From: [Zimmermannella] alba NBRC 15616
Lineage (GTDB): Bacteria > Actinomycetota > Actinomycetes > Actinomycetales > Microbacteriaceae
Reading direction: 5' to 3'
DNA length: 64,000 nt
NCBI RefSeq assembly: GCF_001570905.1
Contig: NZ_BCSO01000001.1
Coordinates: forward strand, 434,001-498,000
Made by a program: the position numbers and the translations under genes
In this document: positions 16,424-26,755 of the stretch, piece after piece
How positions within the stretch are numbered: the stretch's first letter is position 1
Layout: every line of letters starts with the position of its first letter
Notes under the pieces: generated by a model
Told to the model about the DNA's origin: nothing
What the model saw: only the letters and a program-made list of their open reading frames with translations
The model's database searches: none

Positions 16424-17005
16424 ATGGCCGGTCTTGGCTTCCCCGACGGTGAGCTCGAGGACATCGAGCTCACCGAGTCGGGGGAGTACGCGCGCGTTCC
16501 GGATGAGCTTCAGCGCACGTGGACGCCGCACCGCATGGTGTACATCAGCGAGGGGAGTGATCGCGAAGAACGCGGCTGCCCGTTCTGCGTCGTCCCGAGC
16601 AAATCTGATGAGGACGGCCTCGTTGTGGCGCGCGGCGAGCACGCCTACGTGGTCATGAACCTGTACCCGTACAACGCAGGCCACCTGCTTGTGTGCCCGT
16701 ACCGCCACATCGCCACCTACGACGAAGCGAATCGGGACGAAGTGCTCGAGATTGCCGCCCTCACGCAGACGGCGATGCGCGTGCACCGTGAAGTGAGCCG
16801 CGTGGACGGCTTCAATATCGGCATGAACCAGGGGCAAATCGCTGGCGCAGGCATCGCGGGCCACCTTCACCAGCACATCGTGCCGCGCTGGGCACAGGAC
16901 GCGAACTTCTTCCCCATCATCGCGAAGACGAAGGCAATGCCCGTCCTGCTCGGTGATCTGCGGGCGAAACTCGCGGAAGCCTGGCCCGAACGTCACGAGT
17001 GGTAG
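16424..17005 (+). CDS. HIT-domain nucleotide hydrolase/phosphorylase
   Basis: A 193-residue histidine-triad protein. The signature is GHLHQHIVPRW (H147, H149, H151), and a CPFC pair (52-55) probably binds zinc. Size and motifs fit the actinobacterial AP4A phosphorylase/hydrolase-like branch acting on dinucleoside polyphosphates. Aminoacyl-tRNA synthetases make these as side products, which may explain the position 2 nt after thrS. The exact substrate is not shown by the sequence. Confidence 0.9.
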   Translation: MAGLGFPDGELEDIELTESGEYARVPDELQRTWTPHRMVYISEGSDREERGCPFCVVPSKSDEDGLVVARGEHAYVVMNLYPYNAGHLLVCPYRHIATYDEANRDEVLEIAALTQTAMRVHREVSRVDGFNIGMNQGQIAGAGIAGHLHQHIVPRWAQDANFFPIIAKTKAMPVLLGDLRAKLAEAWPERHEW

Positions 17006-17132
17006 CCGCTCACACCGTGCACATGCACGATCCCCATAGCTAGTGTGCAGCCGCAGGCTGAATCTGGCCCCCGTAGAATATTGACATCCGGCACAGCGTC
17101 TTGTTGTGCCGCCGTGCGATGAAAGGACACCG

Positions 17133-18044
17133 ATGACTGAGGTGCAGAACGAGAACCAGCCGGGCACGACCGGGTCGGACCGCGTCAAGCGAGGCCTCGC
17201 CGAAATGCTCAAGGGTGGCGTCATCATGGATGTTGTCACGCCGGAGCAGGCCCGCATCGCTGAGGATGCCGGTGCTGTCGCCGTTATGGCGCTCGAGCGT
17301 GTTCCCGCCGACATTCGCGCGCAGGGCGGCGTTGCCCGCATGAGCGACCCCGACCTCATCGAGAAGATCATTGCCGAGGTTTCGATCCCGGTCATGGCGA
17401 AGGCCCGTATCGGCCACTTCGTTGAGGCCCAGGTGCTCCAGGCCCTCAACGTTGACTACATCGATGAGTCCGAGGTGCTCTCGCCTGCCGACTACGTGAA
17501 CCACATCGACAAGTGGGAGTTCACGACCCCCTTCGTCTGCGGTGCCACGAACCTTGGCGAGGCTCTCCGCCGCATCACCGAGGGTGCTGCCATGATCCGC
17601 TCGAAGGGTGAGGCTGGCACGGGTGACGTCTCGGAGGCGACGAAGCACATTCGCCAGATCAACAAGGAAATCCGCCAGCTCTCGTCGATGTCGAAGGACG
17701 AGCTCTACGTCGCAGCGAAGGAGCTCCAGGCTCCGTACGGTCTCGTCGAAGAGGTCGCCGAGACCGGCAAGCTCCCGGTTGTGCTCTTCACCGCCGGTGG
17801 CGTTGCCACCCCGGCCGACGCAGCCATGATGATGCAGCTTGGCGCTGACGGTGTCTTCGTCGGCTCGGGCATCTTCAAGTCGGGCGACCCGGAGAAGCGC
17901 GCCCGCGCCATCGTCAAGGCCACCGCTCAGTACGACGACCCGGCCACGATCGCCGAAGTTTCGCGCGGTCTGGGTGAGGCCATGGTCGGCATCAACGTTG
18001 CTGACCTTCCGGCACCGCACCGTCTCGCAGAGCGCGGCTGGTGA
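17133..18044 (+). CDS. pdxS: Pyridoxal 5'-phosphate synthase subunit PdxS
   Basis: A 303-residue (beta/alpha)8 enzyme that builds pyridoxal phosphate from ribose 5-phosphate, glyceraldehyde 3-phosphate and ammonia supplied by PdxT. Key residues are visible: D33 in IMDVV, K90 in MAKARIGH and K158 in [11 protein letters not shown]. The start ATG 17133 follows AAAGGA. A TAGAAT at 17074-17079 is a possible -10 box. The pdxT start overlaps its stop by GTGA, so the two subunits are translationally coupled. Confidence 0.97.
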   Translation: MTEVQNENQPGTTGSDRVKRGLAEMLKGGVIMDVVTPEQARIAEDAGAVAVMALERVPADIRAQGGVARMSDPDLIEKIIAEVSIPVMAKARIGHFVEAQVLQALNVDYIDESEVLSPADYVNHIDKWEFTTPFVCGATNLGEALRRITEGAAMIRSKGEAGTGDVSEATKHIRQINKEIRQLSSMSKDELYVAAKELQAPYGLVEEVAETGKLPVVLFTAGGVATPADAAMMMQLGADGVFVGSGIFKSGDPEKRARAIVKATAQYDDPATIAEVSRGLGEAMVGINVADLPAPHRLAERGW

Positions 18045-18649
18045 CCCAGGCACCCCGCGTCGGCGTACTCGCGCTGCAGGGCGGCGTCCGCGAACACGAG
18101 ACGGTTCTTCGCCGTCTCGGCGCGGACGTCGTCCTCGTGCGACGCCCAGAACACCTTGAGGGCCTCGAAGCGATCGTGTTGCCGGGTGGCGAATCCAGCG
18201 CCATCGACAAGCTCATGCGGATCTTTGGCATCCGTGAGCCGCTGCAGCAGCTCATTGCATCGGGCCTTCCCACGCTCGGTACCTGCGCCGGTCTGATCCT
18301 GCTTGCGGATGCCATCCACGATGCCGCGCCCGGCCAGCTGCAGCTCGGCGGCCTTGATGTCGTCGTGCGTCGCAACGCCTTCGGTGCGCAGAACCAGTCC
18401 TTTGAGGTTGACCTCGACGCTCCCGAAATCAGCGAGGAGCCCGTGCACGCCGTCTTCATTCGCGGACCGCTCGTCGAGTCCGTGGGGGAGCAGGCACATG
18501 TCATCGCGGCCCTCGACGATGGACGCGTTGTCGCAGTGGGACAGGGCAACATCATCGGCCTCTCGTTCCACCCGGAGGTTGCTGGCGAGGGTCGCTTCCA
18601 CGCGAAGCTCATCGAACTCACCGTCGCACGTCGTTCCTCGGCGACGTAA
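18041..18649 (+). CDS. pdxT: Pyridoxal 5'-phosphate synthase glutaminase subunit PdxT
   Basis: A 202-residue class I glutamine amidotransferase that feeds ammonia to PdxS. The catalytic triad is C82 in [10 protein letters not shown] with H177 and E179 in SFHPEVAGE; the PGGESSAI oxyanion segment is also present. GTG 18041 overlaps the pdxS stop by 4 nt. Confidence 0.96.
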   Translation: MTQAPRVGVLALQGGVREHETVLRRLGADVVLVRRPEHLEGLEAIVLPGGESSAIDKLMRIFGIREPLQQLIASGLPTLGTCAGLILLADAIHDAAPGQLQLGGLDVVVRRNAFGAQNQSFEVDLDAPEISEEPVHAVFIRGPLVESVGEQAHVIAALDDGRVVAVGQGNIIGLSFHPEVAGEGRFHAKLIELTVARRSSAT

Positions 18650-18711
18650 CCGTCCGCGCGCGGAGTACACTGCCAGCTTGAGCAGATCCGCGTCGTGGAA
18701 AGGTCATTCGA

Positions 18712-20010
18712 ATGGCACGTCGTCGCATGAGTGCAGCACAGCGCGCAAAGAAGGCCGCTGAATCACTCGCCAGCTTTGTGGTTGCCGCCCCGTCGAGCTA
18801 TCACGCTGCCCTCGAGGCCGCTCGCCGCCTTGACGAGGCAGATTTTACCGAGCTTCAGGAGCGCGATCCGTGGACGAAGGCCTCCGGTGCGAACTATGTC
18901 CTGCGGGATGGCGCCATCATTGCGTGGCGCCTCCCCGAGGACGTCACCCCGACCACACCCTTCGCGATCGCTGGTGCACACACTGATTCGCCCGGTTTCA
19001 AGCTGAAGCCCGCTCCCGACCACGAGGCGCACGGATGGCGTCAGCTCAACGCTGAGGTCTACGGTGGCCCGCTCCTCAACTCGTGGCTTGACCGCGAGCT
19101 TGAGATTGCTGGCCGTGTGGCGCTCGCTGACGGCAGCACGCAGCTCGTGCGCACCGGGGCGGTTGCCCGCATCCCGCAGCTCGCTATCCACCTTGACCGC
19201 TCGGTCAATGACGAGCTCAAGCTCAACAAGCAGCAGCATCTGCGCCCGGTCATCGGACTCGGCAACGGTAAGGGCGCGCTTGACCTCGTCGCGGACGCCG
19301 CCAAGATTGCCCGCGAAGACATTGTCGGCTGGGACCTCTTCCTCGCCGACACCCAGGAGCCGACGATCTTCGGCGATGCTCCGCTCGTGTCCTCGGGACG
19401 CCTTGACAACCTTGTGAGCGTCCACGCGGCCGTGCACGCACTCATTGAGACGGTGCCGAGCGGCGTCATCCCGGTGATCGTCTGCTTCGATCACGAGGAG
19501 GTCGGCTCTGCCACGCGCAGTGGCGCAGGCGGCCCCTTCCTCGACGAAGTGCTCGCGCGCATTCGCGCGGGTCTTGGCGCCACCGCCGAGGACATCCACC
19601 GTGCGGCCGCCGCTTCTTGGTGCGTCTCGAGCGACGTTGGCCACTCGGTCCACCCGAACTACCGCGAGCGTCACGACGATGACTGCGTGCCGCTCGCCGG
19701 TAACGGCCCAATTCTCAAGATCAACGCCAACCAGCGCTACGCGAGTGACGCCACCGGTGCTGCACTCTGGCACGGCGTATGCCGCAACGCAGGCGTGCAG
19801 AGCCAGGACTTCGTCTCGAACAACTCGATGCCGTGCGGTTCGACGATCGGCCCGATCACGGCAACGCGCCTCGGCATCCGCACCGTCGACGTCGGCATCC
19901 CGATGCTCTCGATGCACTCGGCTCGTGAACTTTGCGCCGCAAGCGATGTGGATGGCCTCGAACGTGCCCTCGCTGTCTTCCTCGCTGGCGGCTGGCCCGA
20001 GCACTCCTAG
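18712..20010 (+). CDS. M18 family aminopeptidase
   Basis: A 432-residue zinc aminopeptidase of family M18 (aspartyl aminopeptidase/ApeB type), cytoplasmic. All metal-site motifs are present: GAHTDSPGF (H90, D92), [35 protein letters not shown] and MHSARE near the end. It removes N-terminal residues, classically Asp or Glu. The start ATG 18712 lies about 9 nt after GAAAGG; ATG 18727 is an alternative. TACACT at 18666-18671 may be the -10 box. Confidence 0.93.
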   Translation: MARRRMSAAQRAKKAAESLASFVVAAPSSYHAALEAARRLDEADFTELQERDPWTKASGANYVLRDGAIIAWRLPEDVTPTTPFAIAGAHTDSPGFKLKPAPDHEAHGWRQLNAEVYGGPLLNSWLDRELEIAGRVALADGSTQLVRTGAVARIPQLAIHLDRSVNDELKLNKQQHLRPVIGLGNGKGALDLVADAAKIAREDIVGWDLFLADTQEPTIFGDAPLVSSGRLDNLVSVHAAVHALIETVPSGVIPVIVCFDHEEVGSATRSGAGGPFLDEVLARIRAGLGATAEDIHRAAAASWCVSSDVGHSVHPNYRERHDDDCVPLAGNGPILKINANQRYASDATGAALWHGVCRNAGVQSQDFVSNNSMPCGSTIGPITATRLGIRTVDVGIPMLSMHSARELCAASDVDGLERALAVFLAGGWPEHS

Positions 20011-20102
20011 CCTCTTCGCACCTTGCCTCGAGCAAGCGGCGTAGACTGACAGACCGTTCACGTGGGCGCACGCCCACAGACCGACACGATCACAGGAAGC
20101 AC

Positions 20103-20870
20103 ATGTCCGGACACTCCAAATGGGCCACCACCAAGCACAAGAAGGCCGTCATCGACGCCAAGCGTGCCAAGTCCTTCGCCAAGCTCATCAAGAACATTGA
20201 GGTTGCGGCGAAGATCGGTGGTCCCGACCCGGCTGGCAACCCGACGCTCGCTGACGCCATCCAGAAGGCGAAGAAGACCTCGGTCCCGAACGACAACATC
20301 GACCGCGCCGTCAAGCGCGGTGCTGGCCTCACCGGCGAGACCATCGACTACACGACGATCATGTATGAGGGCTACGCCCCGGGCGGCGTTGCGCTCCTCA
20401 TGGAGTGCCTCACCGACAACAAGAACCGCGCTGCAGCTGAGGTCCGCACGGCCATGAGCCGTAACGGCGGCAACATGGCCGACCCCGGCTCGGTTGCCTT
20501 CAACTTCGAGCGCAAGGGCGTCATCATCGTCCCGCACGGCGAGACCCCGACCGAAGACGAGGTGCTCGAGGTCGTCCTCGACGCCGGCGCTGAAGAGGTC
20601 ATCGACCACGGCGAGAAGTTCGAGATCCGCACCGAGGCAAGCGACATGCTCGCCGCTCGCGAGGCAATCCAGCAGGCAGGCTTCGAGTACGACCAGGCTG
20701 AGGCTGAGTTCGTTCCGAACGTCAAGGTCGAGATCACCGACCTCGAAACGGCGCAGAAGGTGCTCAAGCTCATCGACGCACTCGAAGACCTCGACGACAT
20801 CCAGAACGTCTACACGAACCTCGACCTCTCCGACGCCGTCGAAGCACAGCTCGCAGAGGACGACGACTAA
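20103..20870 (+). CDS. YebC/PmpR family regulatory protein
   Basis: A 255-residue YebC/PmpR protein starting [15 protein letters not shown], the family hallmark. Members have been described as transcription regulators and more recently as ribosome-associated factors that help translate difficult sequences. ATG 20103 follows AGGAAG. Its position directly upstream of ruvC-ruvA-ruvB is the conserved actinobacterial arrangement. TAGACT at 20042-20047 is a candidate -10 box for this operon. Confidence 0.95.
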   Translation: MSGHSKWATTKHKKAVIDAKRAKSFAKLIKNIEVAAKIGGPDPAGNPTLADAIQKAKKTSVPNDNIDRAVKRGAGLTGETIDYTTIMYEGYAPGGVALLMECLTDNKNRAAAEVRTAMSRNGGNMADPGSVAFNFERKGVIIVPHGETPTEDEVLEVVLDAGAEEVIDHGEKFEIRTEASDMLAAREAIQQAGFEYDQAEAEFVPNVKVEITDLETAQKVLKLIDALEDLDDIQNVYTNLDLSDAVEAQLAEDDD

Positions 20871-20878
20871 GTCTTCGC

Positions 20879-21472
20879 GTGACGAGAATTCTCGGCATTG
20901 ACCCCGGCCTCACTCGATGTGGGATCGGGGTCATTGACGTTGATCGGCTCCGCACGCTGCAGCTCGTCCACGTTGACTGCGCGCGCACGGATGCGGGGAT
21001 GGAACTGGCACCGCGACTTCGTACCATTGCCGATGCCATCGAGGCAGCCATCGACGAGCATGCCCCCGACAAGATCGCGCTCGAGCGGGTCTTCGCCCAG
21101 CACAACGTCCGCACGGTGATGGGCATCGCGCAGATCTCCGGGGTGATTCTCGTTGCCGCTGATCGTCGGGGCATCCCGATTGAACTGCGCACCCCCTCCG
21201 AGGTGAAAGCAGCGGTGACCGGCTACGGCGCCGCTGACAAGGCGCAGGTGGGGGAGATGGTGCGGCGGATTCTTCGTCTCACGGAGGTACCCAAGCCTGC
21301 TGATGCCGCTGATGCGCTGGCTCTCGCCATTTGCGCCGCGTGGCGTACTCCCGTCGAAGCCGCCAGCCGCGAGAGCCGTGCCGCTGCGCCCGCTGAGCGG
21401 GCAGCTGGAGCGCTCACACCTGCCCAACGTGCATGGCTCGCCGCGGAACGTACCTCACGAGGACGCCGCTAG
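20879..21472 (+). CDS. ruvC: Crossover junction endodeoxyribonuclease RuvC
   Basis: A 197-residue Holliday junction resolvase. The catalytic acidic residues are D8 in [11 protein letters not shown]69 in [11 protein letters not shown] and the late Asp pair in [12 protein letters not shown]. An Ala/Arg-rich tail of about 35 residues follows. Start GTG 20879, 8 nt after yebC. It works with the RuvAB branch-migration motor encoded next. Confidence 0.96.
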   Translation: MTRILGIDPGLTRCGIGVIDVDRLRTLQLVHVDCARTDAGMELAPRLRTIADAIEAAIDEHAPDKIALERVFAQHNVRTVMGIAQISGVILVAADRRGIPIELRTPSEVKAAVTGYGAADKAQVGEMVRRILRLTEVPKPADAADALALAICAAWRTPVEAASRESRAAAPAERAAGALTPAQRAWLAAERTSRGRR

Positions 21473-21489
21473 CGCCTACGGTGTTGAGC

Positions 21490-22098
21490 GTGATTGCCTC
21501 CCTCCACGGCACCGTCCTCGAAGTTGCCGCCAGCTCCTGTGTTCTCGACGTCCACGGGGTGGGGTACCTGGTGAACCTCACGCCCACGCACGCGCTCGAG
21601 TTGCGCAGTGGCGCGGACCTCACCGTCGTCACCGAGCTCGTCGTCCGCGAGGACCAGATGACGCTGTACGGCTTCCGCTCGCCCGAGGAGCGCTCACTCT
21701 TCACGCTCTTGTGCAGTGTGAGTGGTGTTGGCCCGAAGTCCGCCATGGGTGTCCTCGCGCAGTTGAGCCCGGCAGAGCTTGCTCGGGCCGTCGAGGAGCA
21801 GGACGTCGCTGCCTTCAAACGTGTGAACGGGGTCGGTCCGAAGACCGCGAAGCTCATCATTGTGTCGCTCACCGGCAAGGTCTCCGCTTCGGCAGCGAGC
21901 TCGGATGTCGCGTCCGGCGCACTTCCCGCGCAGAGCGGTCTGCGTGCCGATGTGCTCGACGCGCTCGTCAACCTCGGCTACGCCGAAAAGCAGGCGGCGC
22001 CCGCCGTGGATGGAGCGCTCGCCTCCGAGGAGCTTCGGGGTGCGCCCGTTGCTGATGTGCTGCGTGCAGCCCTCAAAGAACTCTCGAGGGCCCGATGA
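21490..22098 (+). CDS. ruvA: Holliday junction DNA helicase subunit RuvA
   Basis: A 202-residue junction-binding protein. GTG 21490 gives the canonical N-terminus (M)IASLHGTV; upstream in-frame starts lack support. Two helix-hairpin-helix motifs are seen, VSGVGPKSA and VNGVGPKTA. The C-terminal domain that binds RuvB contains [11 protein letters not shown]. ruvB starts inside its stop (ATGA). Confidence 0.96.
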   Translation: MIASLHGTVLEVAASSCVLDVHGVGYLVNLTPTHALELRSGADLTVVTELVVREDQMTLYGFRSPEERSLFTLLCSVSGVGPKSAMGVLAQLSPAELARAVEEQDVAAFKRVNGVGPKTAKLIIVSLTGKVSASAASSDVASGALPAQSGLRADVLDALVNLGYAEKQAAPAVDGALASEELRGAPVADVLRAALKELSRAR

Positions 22099-23111
22099 GC
22101 GAGCCGTTCAACGACTACGCCGCGCCCGAGTCTGAGGCGGAGCTCGCCTTTGAAGGCGCGCTCCGCCCGAAGAACCTCTCTGAGTTTGTCGGCCAGACGA
22201 AGGTCCGCACCCAGCTCGACCTGCTGCTCCGTGCAGCTGCGCTCCAGGGCCGCGCACCTGACCACATCCTGCTTGCTGGTCCTCCGGGCCTCGGCAAGAC
22301 GACGCTCGCCATGATTGTTGCTGAGGAGACTTCGCAGCCACTGCGCATGAGCTCAGGACCAGCGCTGCAGCACGCGGGTGACCTTGCCTCGGTGCTCTCG
22401 AGCCTCTTGCCGGGGGAGATCCTCTTCATTGACGAGATCCACCGCATGGCGCGCTCGGCCGAGGAGATGCTCTACCTCGCCATGGAGGATTTCCGGATCG
22501 ACATCATGGTCGGGAAGGGCGCTGGCGCAACAAGTGTTCCGCTCGAGCTCGCACCGTTCACGGTCGTCGGTGCGACCACCCGTGCTGGCCTCCTGCCGAA
22601 TCCATTGCGTGACCGTTTCGGTTTCACGGCCCACCTTGAGTTTTATGAGGATGCCGAACTCGAGCAGGTGCTCCACCGCGCAGCGCGTCTCCTCGAACTT
22701 GAGCTGTCCGATGACGCGCTGACGTCCATCGCACGTCGTTCCCGCGGCACGCCGCGTATCGCGAATCGTCTCCTTCGCCGCGTGCGTGATTACGCGCTCG
22801 TCCACGAGACGCCGGCAAGTGGCGAGGCCGTCGATCGTGCGCTCGAACTCTACGACGTGGATGCTCTCGGGCTCGACCGCCTCGATCGGGCCGTGCTCCA
22901 CGGGCTCATCAGCCGTTTCCGCGGCGGCCCCGTTGGCATCAAGACTCTCGCTGTCTCCATCGGGGAGGAGTCCGACACGATCGAGTCGGTCGTCGAACCC
23001 TTCCTGGTGCGTTCGGGACTGCTTGCTCGTACGCCTCGTGGCCGCGTGGCAACCGAGCTCGCGTACCTCCACCTCGGGCTTCCGGTTCCCGAACAAATCC
23101 CCCTCGCGTAA
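22095..23111 (+). CDS. ruvB: Holliday junction branch migration ATPase RuvB
   Basis: A 338-residue AAA+ motor for branch migration. Walker A is GPPGLGKT (62-69) and Walker [10 protein letters not shown] (D113, E114). Sensor motif [11 protein letters not shown] and arginine-finger region LRDRFGF follow. The C-terminal winged helix includes [15 protein letters not shown]. It overlaps ruvA by ATGA. Confidence 0.97.
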   Translation: MSEPFNDYAAPESEAELAFEGALRPKNLSEFVGQTKVRTQLDLLLRAAALQGRAPDHILLAGPPGLGKTTLAMIVAEETSQPLRMSSGPALQHAGDLASVLSSLLPGEILFIDEIHRMARSAEEMLYLAMEDFRIDIMVGKGAGATSVPLELAPFTVVGATTRAGLLPNPLRDRFGFTAHLEFYEDAELEQVLHRAARLLELELSDDALTSIARRSRGTPRIANRLLRRVRDYALVHETPASGEAVDRALELYDVDALGLDRLDRAVLHGLISRFRGGPVGIKTLAVSIGEESDTIESVVEPFLVRSGLLARTPRGRVATELAYLHLGLPVPEQIPLA

Positions 23112-23185
23112 GCCTCGCCGCGTATGATGAACGTTCTGTCCACCGCGATTCACGCCGTCTAACGGCCCCAAGGGAGCACCCCCGC

Positions 23186-23629
23186 ATGATTCTTGCCGCC
23201 CAGGCCCCTATTGGAGGCGACACCTTCACCCTCATCCTTCCCATCGCGATGCTCGTGCTGCTCGGCCTTGTGCTCTGGCGCGGCAACCGCCAGCGCAAGC
23301 AGCAGCAGGAACAGATGAAGTCGCAGCGCGTTGTGGGCGCAGAGGTGCTGACGCAGAGCGGCGTCTTCGGCACCATCGTCGACATCGACGACGAGAAGAA
23401 CGTCGTCACCATCGAGTCCACCCCGGGCACCCGCCTTCGTGTCCACTCGATGACGATCGCGAGCGTCGTCTCCGACAACGAGGCTCCCGTCACGCCGAAC
23501 ACCGGAGCCGCTCCCGCAGACGAGACCTCGATTGAGGAGACCGTTGCCCCGGCAACGCCCGCCGAGACTGCACCCGCTGCTGACGCGGACGACATCCGCC
23601 CCGCTGACCCCGACGCTTTCACGCGCTAA
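23186..23629 (+). CDS. yajC: Preprotein translocase subunit YajC
   Basis: A 147-residue YajC protein with a single membrane helix at about 15-33 (LILPIAMLVLLGLVLW), followed by basic residues and the conserved core GVFGTIVDIDDEKN. The C-terminal 45 residues are Ala/Pro/Glu-rich, longer than in E. coli. It associates with SecDF during protein export. A TATGAT at 23123-23128 may be its -10 box. Confidence 0.94.
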   Translation: MILAAQAPIGGDTFTLILPIAMLVLLGLVLWRGNRQRKQQQEQMKSQRVVGAEVLTQSGVFGTIVDIDDEKNVVTIESTPGTRLRVHSMTIASVVSDNEAPVTPNTGAAPADETSIEETVAPATPAETAPAADADDIRPADPDAFTR

Positions 23630-23686
23630 CCGCACCAGATCACCACGCCTCGCCGAGGCGTACCACCGCCGAAAGGCCAACACCCC

Positions 23687-25432
23687 GTGTCACTCATGAC
23701 CCCCACCTCGCGCGGGCGAGCCAAGCAGACGAGCTTGACCGCCCGAGCCTGGCGAACGCTCGCCTGGCTGCTCGCGCTCGTCGCGGCTCTTGCCGGACTC
23801 AACTGGATCGCTGTCACGCAAGGCGGCCTCTGGACGCCGAAGCTTGCCCTTGACCTTGAGGGTGGTACGCAACTCGTCCTCCAGGCCCAGCTGCCGGAAG
23901 GTCAGGCTGAGCCGACCACCGAGCAGATGCAGCAGGCGGTCTCGATCATCCGCCAGCGTGTCGACGCTGCCGGTGTGTCCGAGGCGGAAATCACCACGCA
24001 GGGTGGCCGCAACATCGTCGTCTCGGTGCCGGGACAGATGGATGAGGCCACGCGTCAGCGTGTGGAAAGCTCGGCTCGTCTCGACTTCCGCCCGGTCATC
24101 TACGCCGACTCGGCCGCGAACTCGCAGATGATCCCGCAGGACCAGCTCCCGGAGACGATCAACCAGACGCCGACGGCTGCGCCGACCGACGCGAGTGACC
24201 CGCAGGGTATCTCTGACCAGCAGTTCATTGACTTTATCCAGTTCAACTGCGCCACGGACATCCCGAAGGCTGCCGATGTCAAGCCGGATGAGCCGATCGT
24301 CACCTGTGACGAAACCGGTCAGGAGAAGTTCGTGCTCGGCCCGGTCGAGGTTTCGGGTGAACGTATCGCTGACGCCTCGAGTGGCCTCGTGACCACCTCG
24401 CAGGGTGCGACCACCGGTCAGTGGGCTGTGAACATCCAGTTCGACGGCCAGGGCACGCAGCAGTTCGCTGAGGTGACGAAGCGACTCAACAGCTACCAGG
24501 GCCAGTCGCAGGCTCCGGAAGACCAAAACCGTACCCGCTTCGCGGTGACGCTCGACAACCGCGTCATCGTGGCCCCGACGACGAACGCCGTCATCACCGA
24601 CGGTAAGCCGCAGATTACGGGTCAGACCTTCAACCAGCAAAGCTCAAAGGCACTCGCCGACCAGCTCAAGTTCGGTGCGCTCCCGTTCACCTTCGCGACG
24701 CAATCGTCGTCGTCGATCTCGGCGACGCTCGGTACCTCGCAGCTCATGAACGGTCTCATCGCTGGTGGCATCGGTCTCGCGCTCGTCGTGCTGTACTCGC
24801 TCTTCCAATACCGAGCCCTTGGCCTTGTGACCGTTGCATCGCTCATCGTGTCGGCGGGCCTGACCTACCTCGTGGTGACATTCCTCTCCTCGCAGGAGGG
24901 TTACCGACTCTCGCTCGCCGGTGTTGCCGGTTTGATTGTGGCGATCGGTATTACTGCGGACTCGTTCATCGTCTACTTCGAACGCATCAAGGATGAGCTC
25001 CGCGACGGTCGAGGCCTCGTCTCAGCTGTCGAGACCGGTTGGCAGCGCGCCTTCCGCACGATTCTGGTGTCGGACGCCGTGAACCTGCTCGTCGCATCCG
25101 TGCTCTTCGTCGTGGCAGTCGGTAACGTCCGCGGATTCGCGCTCACCCTCTTCGTGACCACCGTCATCGACCTCATCGTCGTGGCGCTGTTCACGCACCC
25201 GGTGATGCGCCTGCTCGCCCGCACCCGTTTCTTCGGCGAGGGCCACCCCGCATCCGGCCTCGACCCGCGCGCCCTCGGTGCGGTCTACCGCGGACGCGGT
25301 GAGTTCCGCGTCTCGCCGACTGCCCGCGCCTCGAAGGGCGCCTCGAAGGAAGCCAAGCGCCGCCAGACGCTCGCCGAGCGCAAGGCTCAGCAGCTCCAGG
25401 GCGCAACGACCACGAAGGAGGAGACGCGATGA
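23687..25432 (+). CDS. secD: Protein translocase subunit SecD
   Basis: A 581-residue membrane protein. One N-terminal helix is followed by a large extracytoplasmic domain. The start of that domain shows LALDLEGGTQLVLQA and a lower-complexity insert (TINQTPTAAPTDASDPQG). Five C-terminal helices follow from about residue 355. SecD uses the proton gradient to pull secreted proteins out of SecYEG. GTG 23687 follows GAAAGG by about 11 nt. The basic tail is KEAKRRQTLAERKAQQLQ. secF starts inside its stop (ATGA). Confidence 0.96.
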   Translation: MSLMTPTSRGRAKQTSLTARAWRTLAWLLALVAALAGLNWIAVTQGGLWTPKLALDLEGGTQLVLQAQLPEGQAEPTTEQMQQAVSIIRQRVDAAGVSEAEITTQGGRNIVVSVPGQMDEATRQRVESSARLDFRPVIYADSAANSQMIPQDQLPETINQTPTAAPTDASDPQGISDQQFIDFIQFNCATDIPKAADVKPDEPIVTCDETGQEKFVLGPVEVSGERIADASSGLVTTSQGATTGQWAVNIQFDGQGTQQFAEVTKRLNSYQGQSQAPEDQNRTRFAVTLDNRVIVAPTTNAVITDGKPQITGQTFNQQSSKALADQLKFGALPFTFATQSSSSISATLGTSQLMNGLIAGGIGLALVVLYSLFQYRALGLVTVASLIVSAGLTYLVVTFLSSQEGYRLSLAGVAGLIVAIGITADSFIVYFERIKDELRDGRGLVSAVETGWQRAFRTILVSDAVNLLVASVLFVVAVGNVRGFALTLFVTTVIDLIVVALFTHPVMRLLARTRFFGEGHPASGLDPRALGAVYRGRGEFRVSPTARASKGASKEAKRRQTLAERKAQQLQGATTTKEETR

Positions 25433-26643
25433 GCGGACTTCGTACGCTCGGCAATGACCTCCACACCGGAGAGCGCTCGTTCAACTTTGTTGGCCGCGCG
25501 AAGATCTGGTTTCTGATCGCGCTCATCGGTATCGCGATCTCGGTGGCTGCCCCCTTCCTCCGTGGCGGCCTTGAGCTCGGTATCGAGTTCACCGGTGGTT
25601 CTGAATTCACCGTGTCCTCGCCGGCCACGAAGGACCAGCAGATCGCGACTGAGGTGGCTTCCCACTACAGCGCCACGCCTGCCCGTGTCTCGACGCTCGG
25701 TGACGGTTCGATTCGTGTCCAGACGGACACGAGCGACCCGACGGTCACGAACCAGCTCCACGATGAGCTCGCGACCGCCTACGGCACTTCGAGCGAGCAG
25801 GTTGCCGTCTCGCTCATCGGTCCGTCGTGGGGTCAGGACATCACCCGCCAGATGCTCATCGGTCTCGGTGTCTTCTTGGCGCTCGCTGCCGTGCTCATGG
25901 CGGCGTACTTCCGCACCTGGAAGATCTCGCTCGCCGCAATCCTCGCGCTCTTCCACGACCTCATCCTCACGATGGGTGTCTACGCGCTCACCGGCTTCGA
26001 AGTGACGCCGGCCACGGTCATCGGCTTCCTCACGATTCTCGGCTACTCGCTCTACGACACGATCGTCGTCTTCGACCGCGTCCGTGAGCAGACCGCGACC
26101 CACTCGCCGGACCAGCGCCACACCTTCGCTGAGCTCGTGAACCTCGCCATCAACCAGACGCTCATGCGTTCGATCAACACTTCGGTCGTGGCTGTGCTCC
26201 CGGTTGCAGCGATTCTCTTCATCGGTGCCTTCCTCATGGGTGCTGGCACGCTCCGCGACATCTCGCTCGCGCTGTTCATCGGTATCCTCGTCGGCGCAGT
26301 CTCGACGATCTTCCTCGCGGCACCGCTCTACGCGGTGCTTCGCTCGAGCGAGACCTCGATCCGTCGCATCGACCAGGCCGTGCGCATCCGCCGCGGCGAG
26401 TCCGAGTCGGACGCCATCGCCAAGACCGGTGGTAAGGAGCTCAAGACGACGAAGGAACAGGACGAAGCGACCGCGAAGCTCAAGGCCGAATCGGTGGCTC
26501 CCATCGAGCCCTCGGAGCACGCATCAAGTGCTGACGCGGACAACCCGTGGGAACTTGCCGACGCCGACGACGAGGATGAGGCAGAGCCCGCGCCGAAGCC
26601 TCGTCCGAAGAAGGCGACCAAGCGGACGAAGCGTCGTCGCTAG
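25429..26643 (+). CDS. secF: Protein translocase subunit SecF
   Basis: A 404-residue partner of SecD. It shows the first helix, the extracytoplasmic segment with LGIEFTGGSEF, and a cluster of helices carrying the family motif ATVIGFLTILGYSLYDTIVVFDR. The C-terminal 90 residues are a charged acidic/basic tail typical of actinobacteria. It is the last gene of yajC-secD-secF; a strong terminator lies 27 bp downstream. The apt gene often found between secF and relA is not present. Confidence 0.96.
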   Translation: MSGLRTLGNDLHTGERSFNFVGRAKIWFLIALIGIAISVAAPFLRGGLELGIEFTGGSEFTVSSPATKDQQIATEVASHYSATPARVSTLGDGSIRVQTDTSDPTVTNQLHDELATAYGTSSEQVAVSLIGPSWGQDITRQMLIGLGVFLALAAVLMAAYFRTWKISLAAILALFHDLILTMGVYALTGFEVTPATVIGFLTILGYSLYDTIVVFDRVREQTATHSPDQRHTFAELVNLAINQTLMRSINTSVVAVLPVAAILFIGAFLMGAGTLRDISLALFIGILVGAVSTIFLAAPLYAVLRSSETSIRRIDQAVRIRRGESESDAIAKTGGKELKTTKEQDEATAKLKAESVAPIEPSEHASSADADNPWELADADDEDEAEPAPKPRPKKATKRTKRRR

Positions 26644-26670
26644 CGACCAACTCACCTGACCGTGAGAACT

Positions 26671-26707
26671 CGGCCCCGGTGGTAGCGTTGCTCCACCGGG
26701 GCCGTTT
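26671..26707 (+). terminator. Rho-independent terminator of yajC-secDF
   Basis: A perfect 12-bp stem, CGGCCCCGGTGG (26671-26682) and CCACCGGGGCCG (26693-26704), with a 10-nt loop and a short TTT tail. Confidence 0.85.
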
Positions 26708-26755
26708 CGTGCGCGGGGTTCCGGTTTCTCTCCACCACTGTCGATCGGAGCACCT

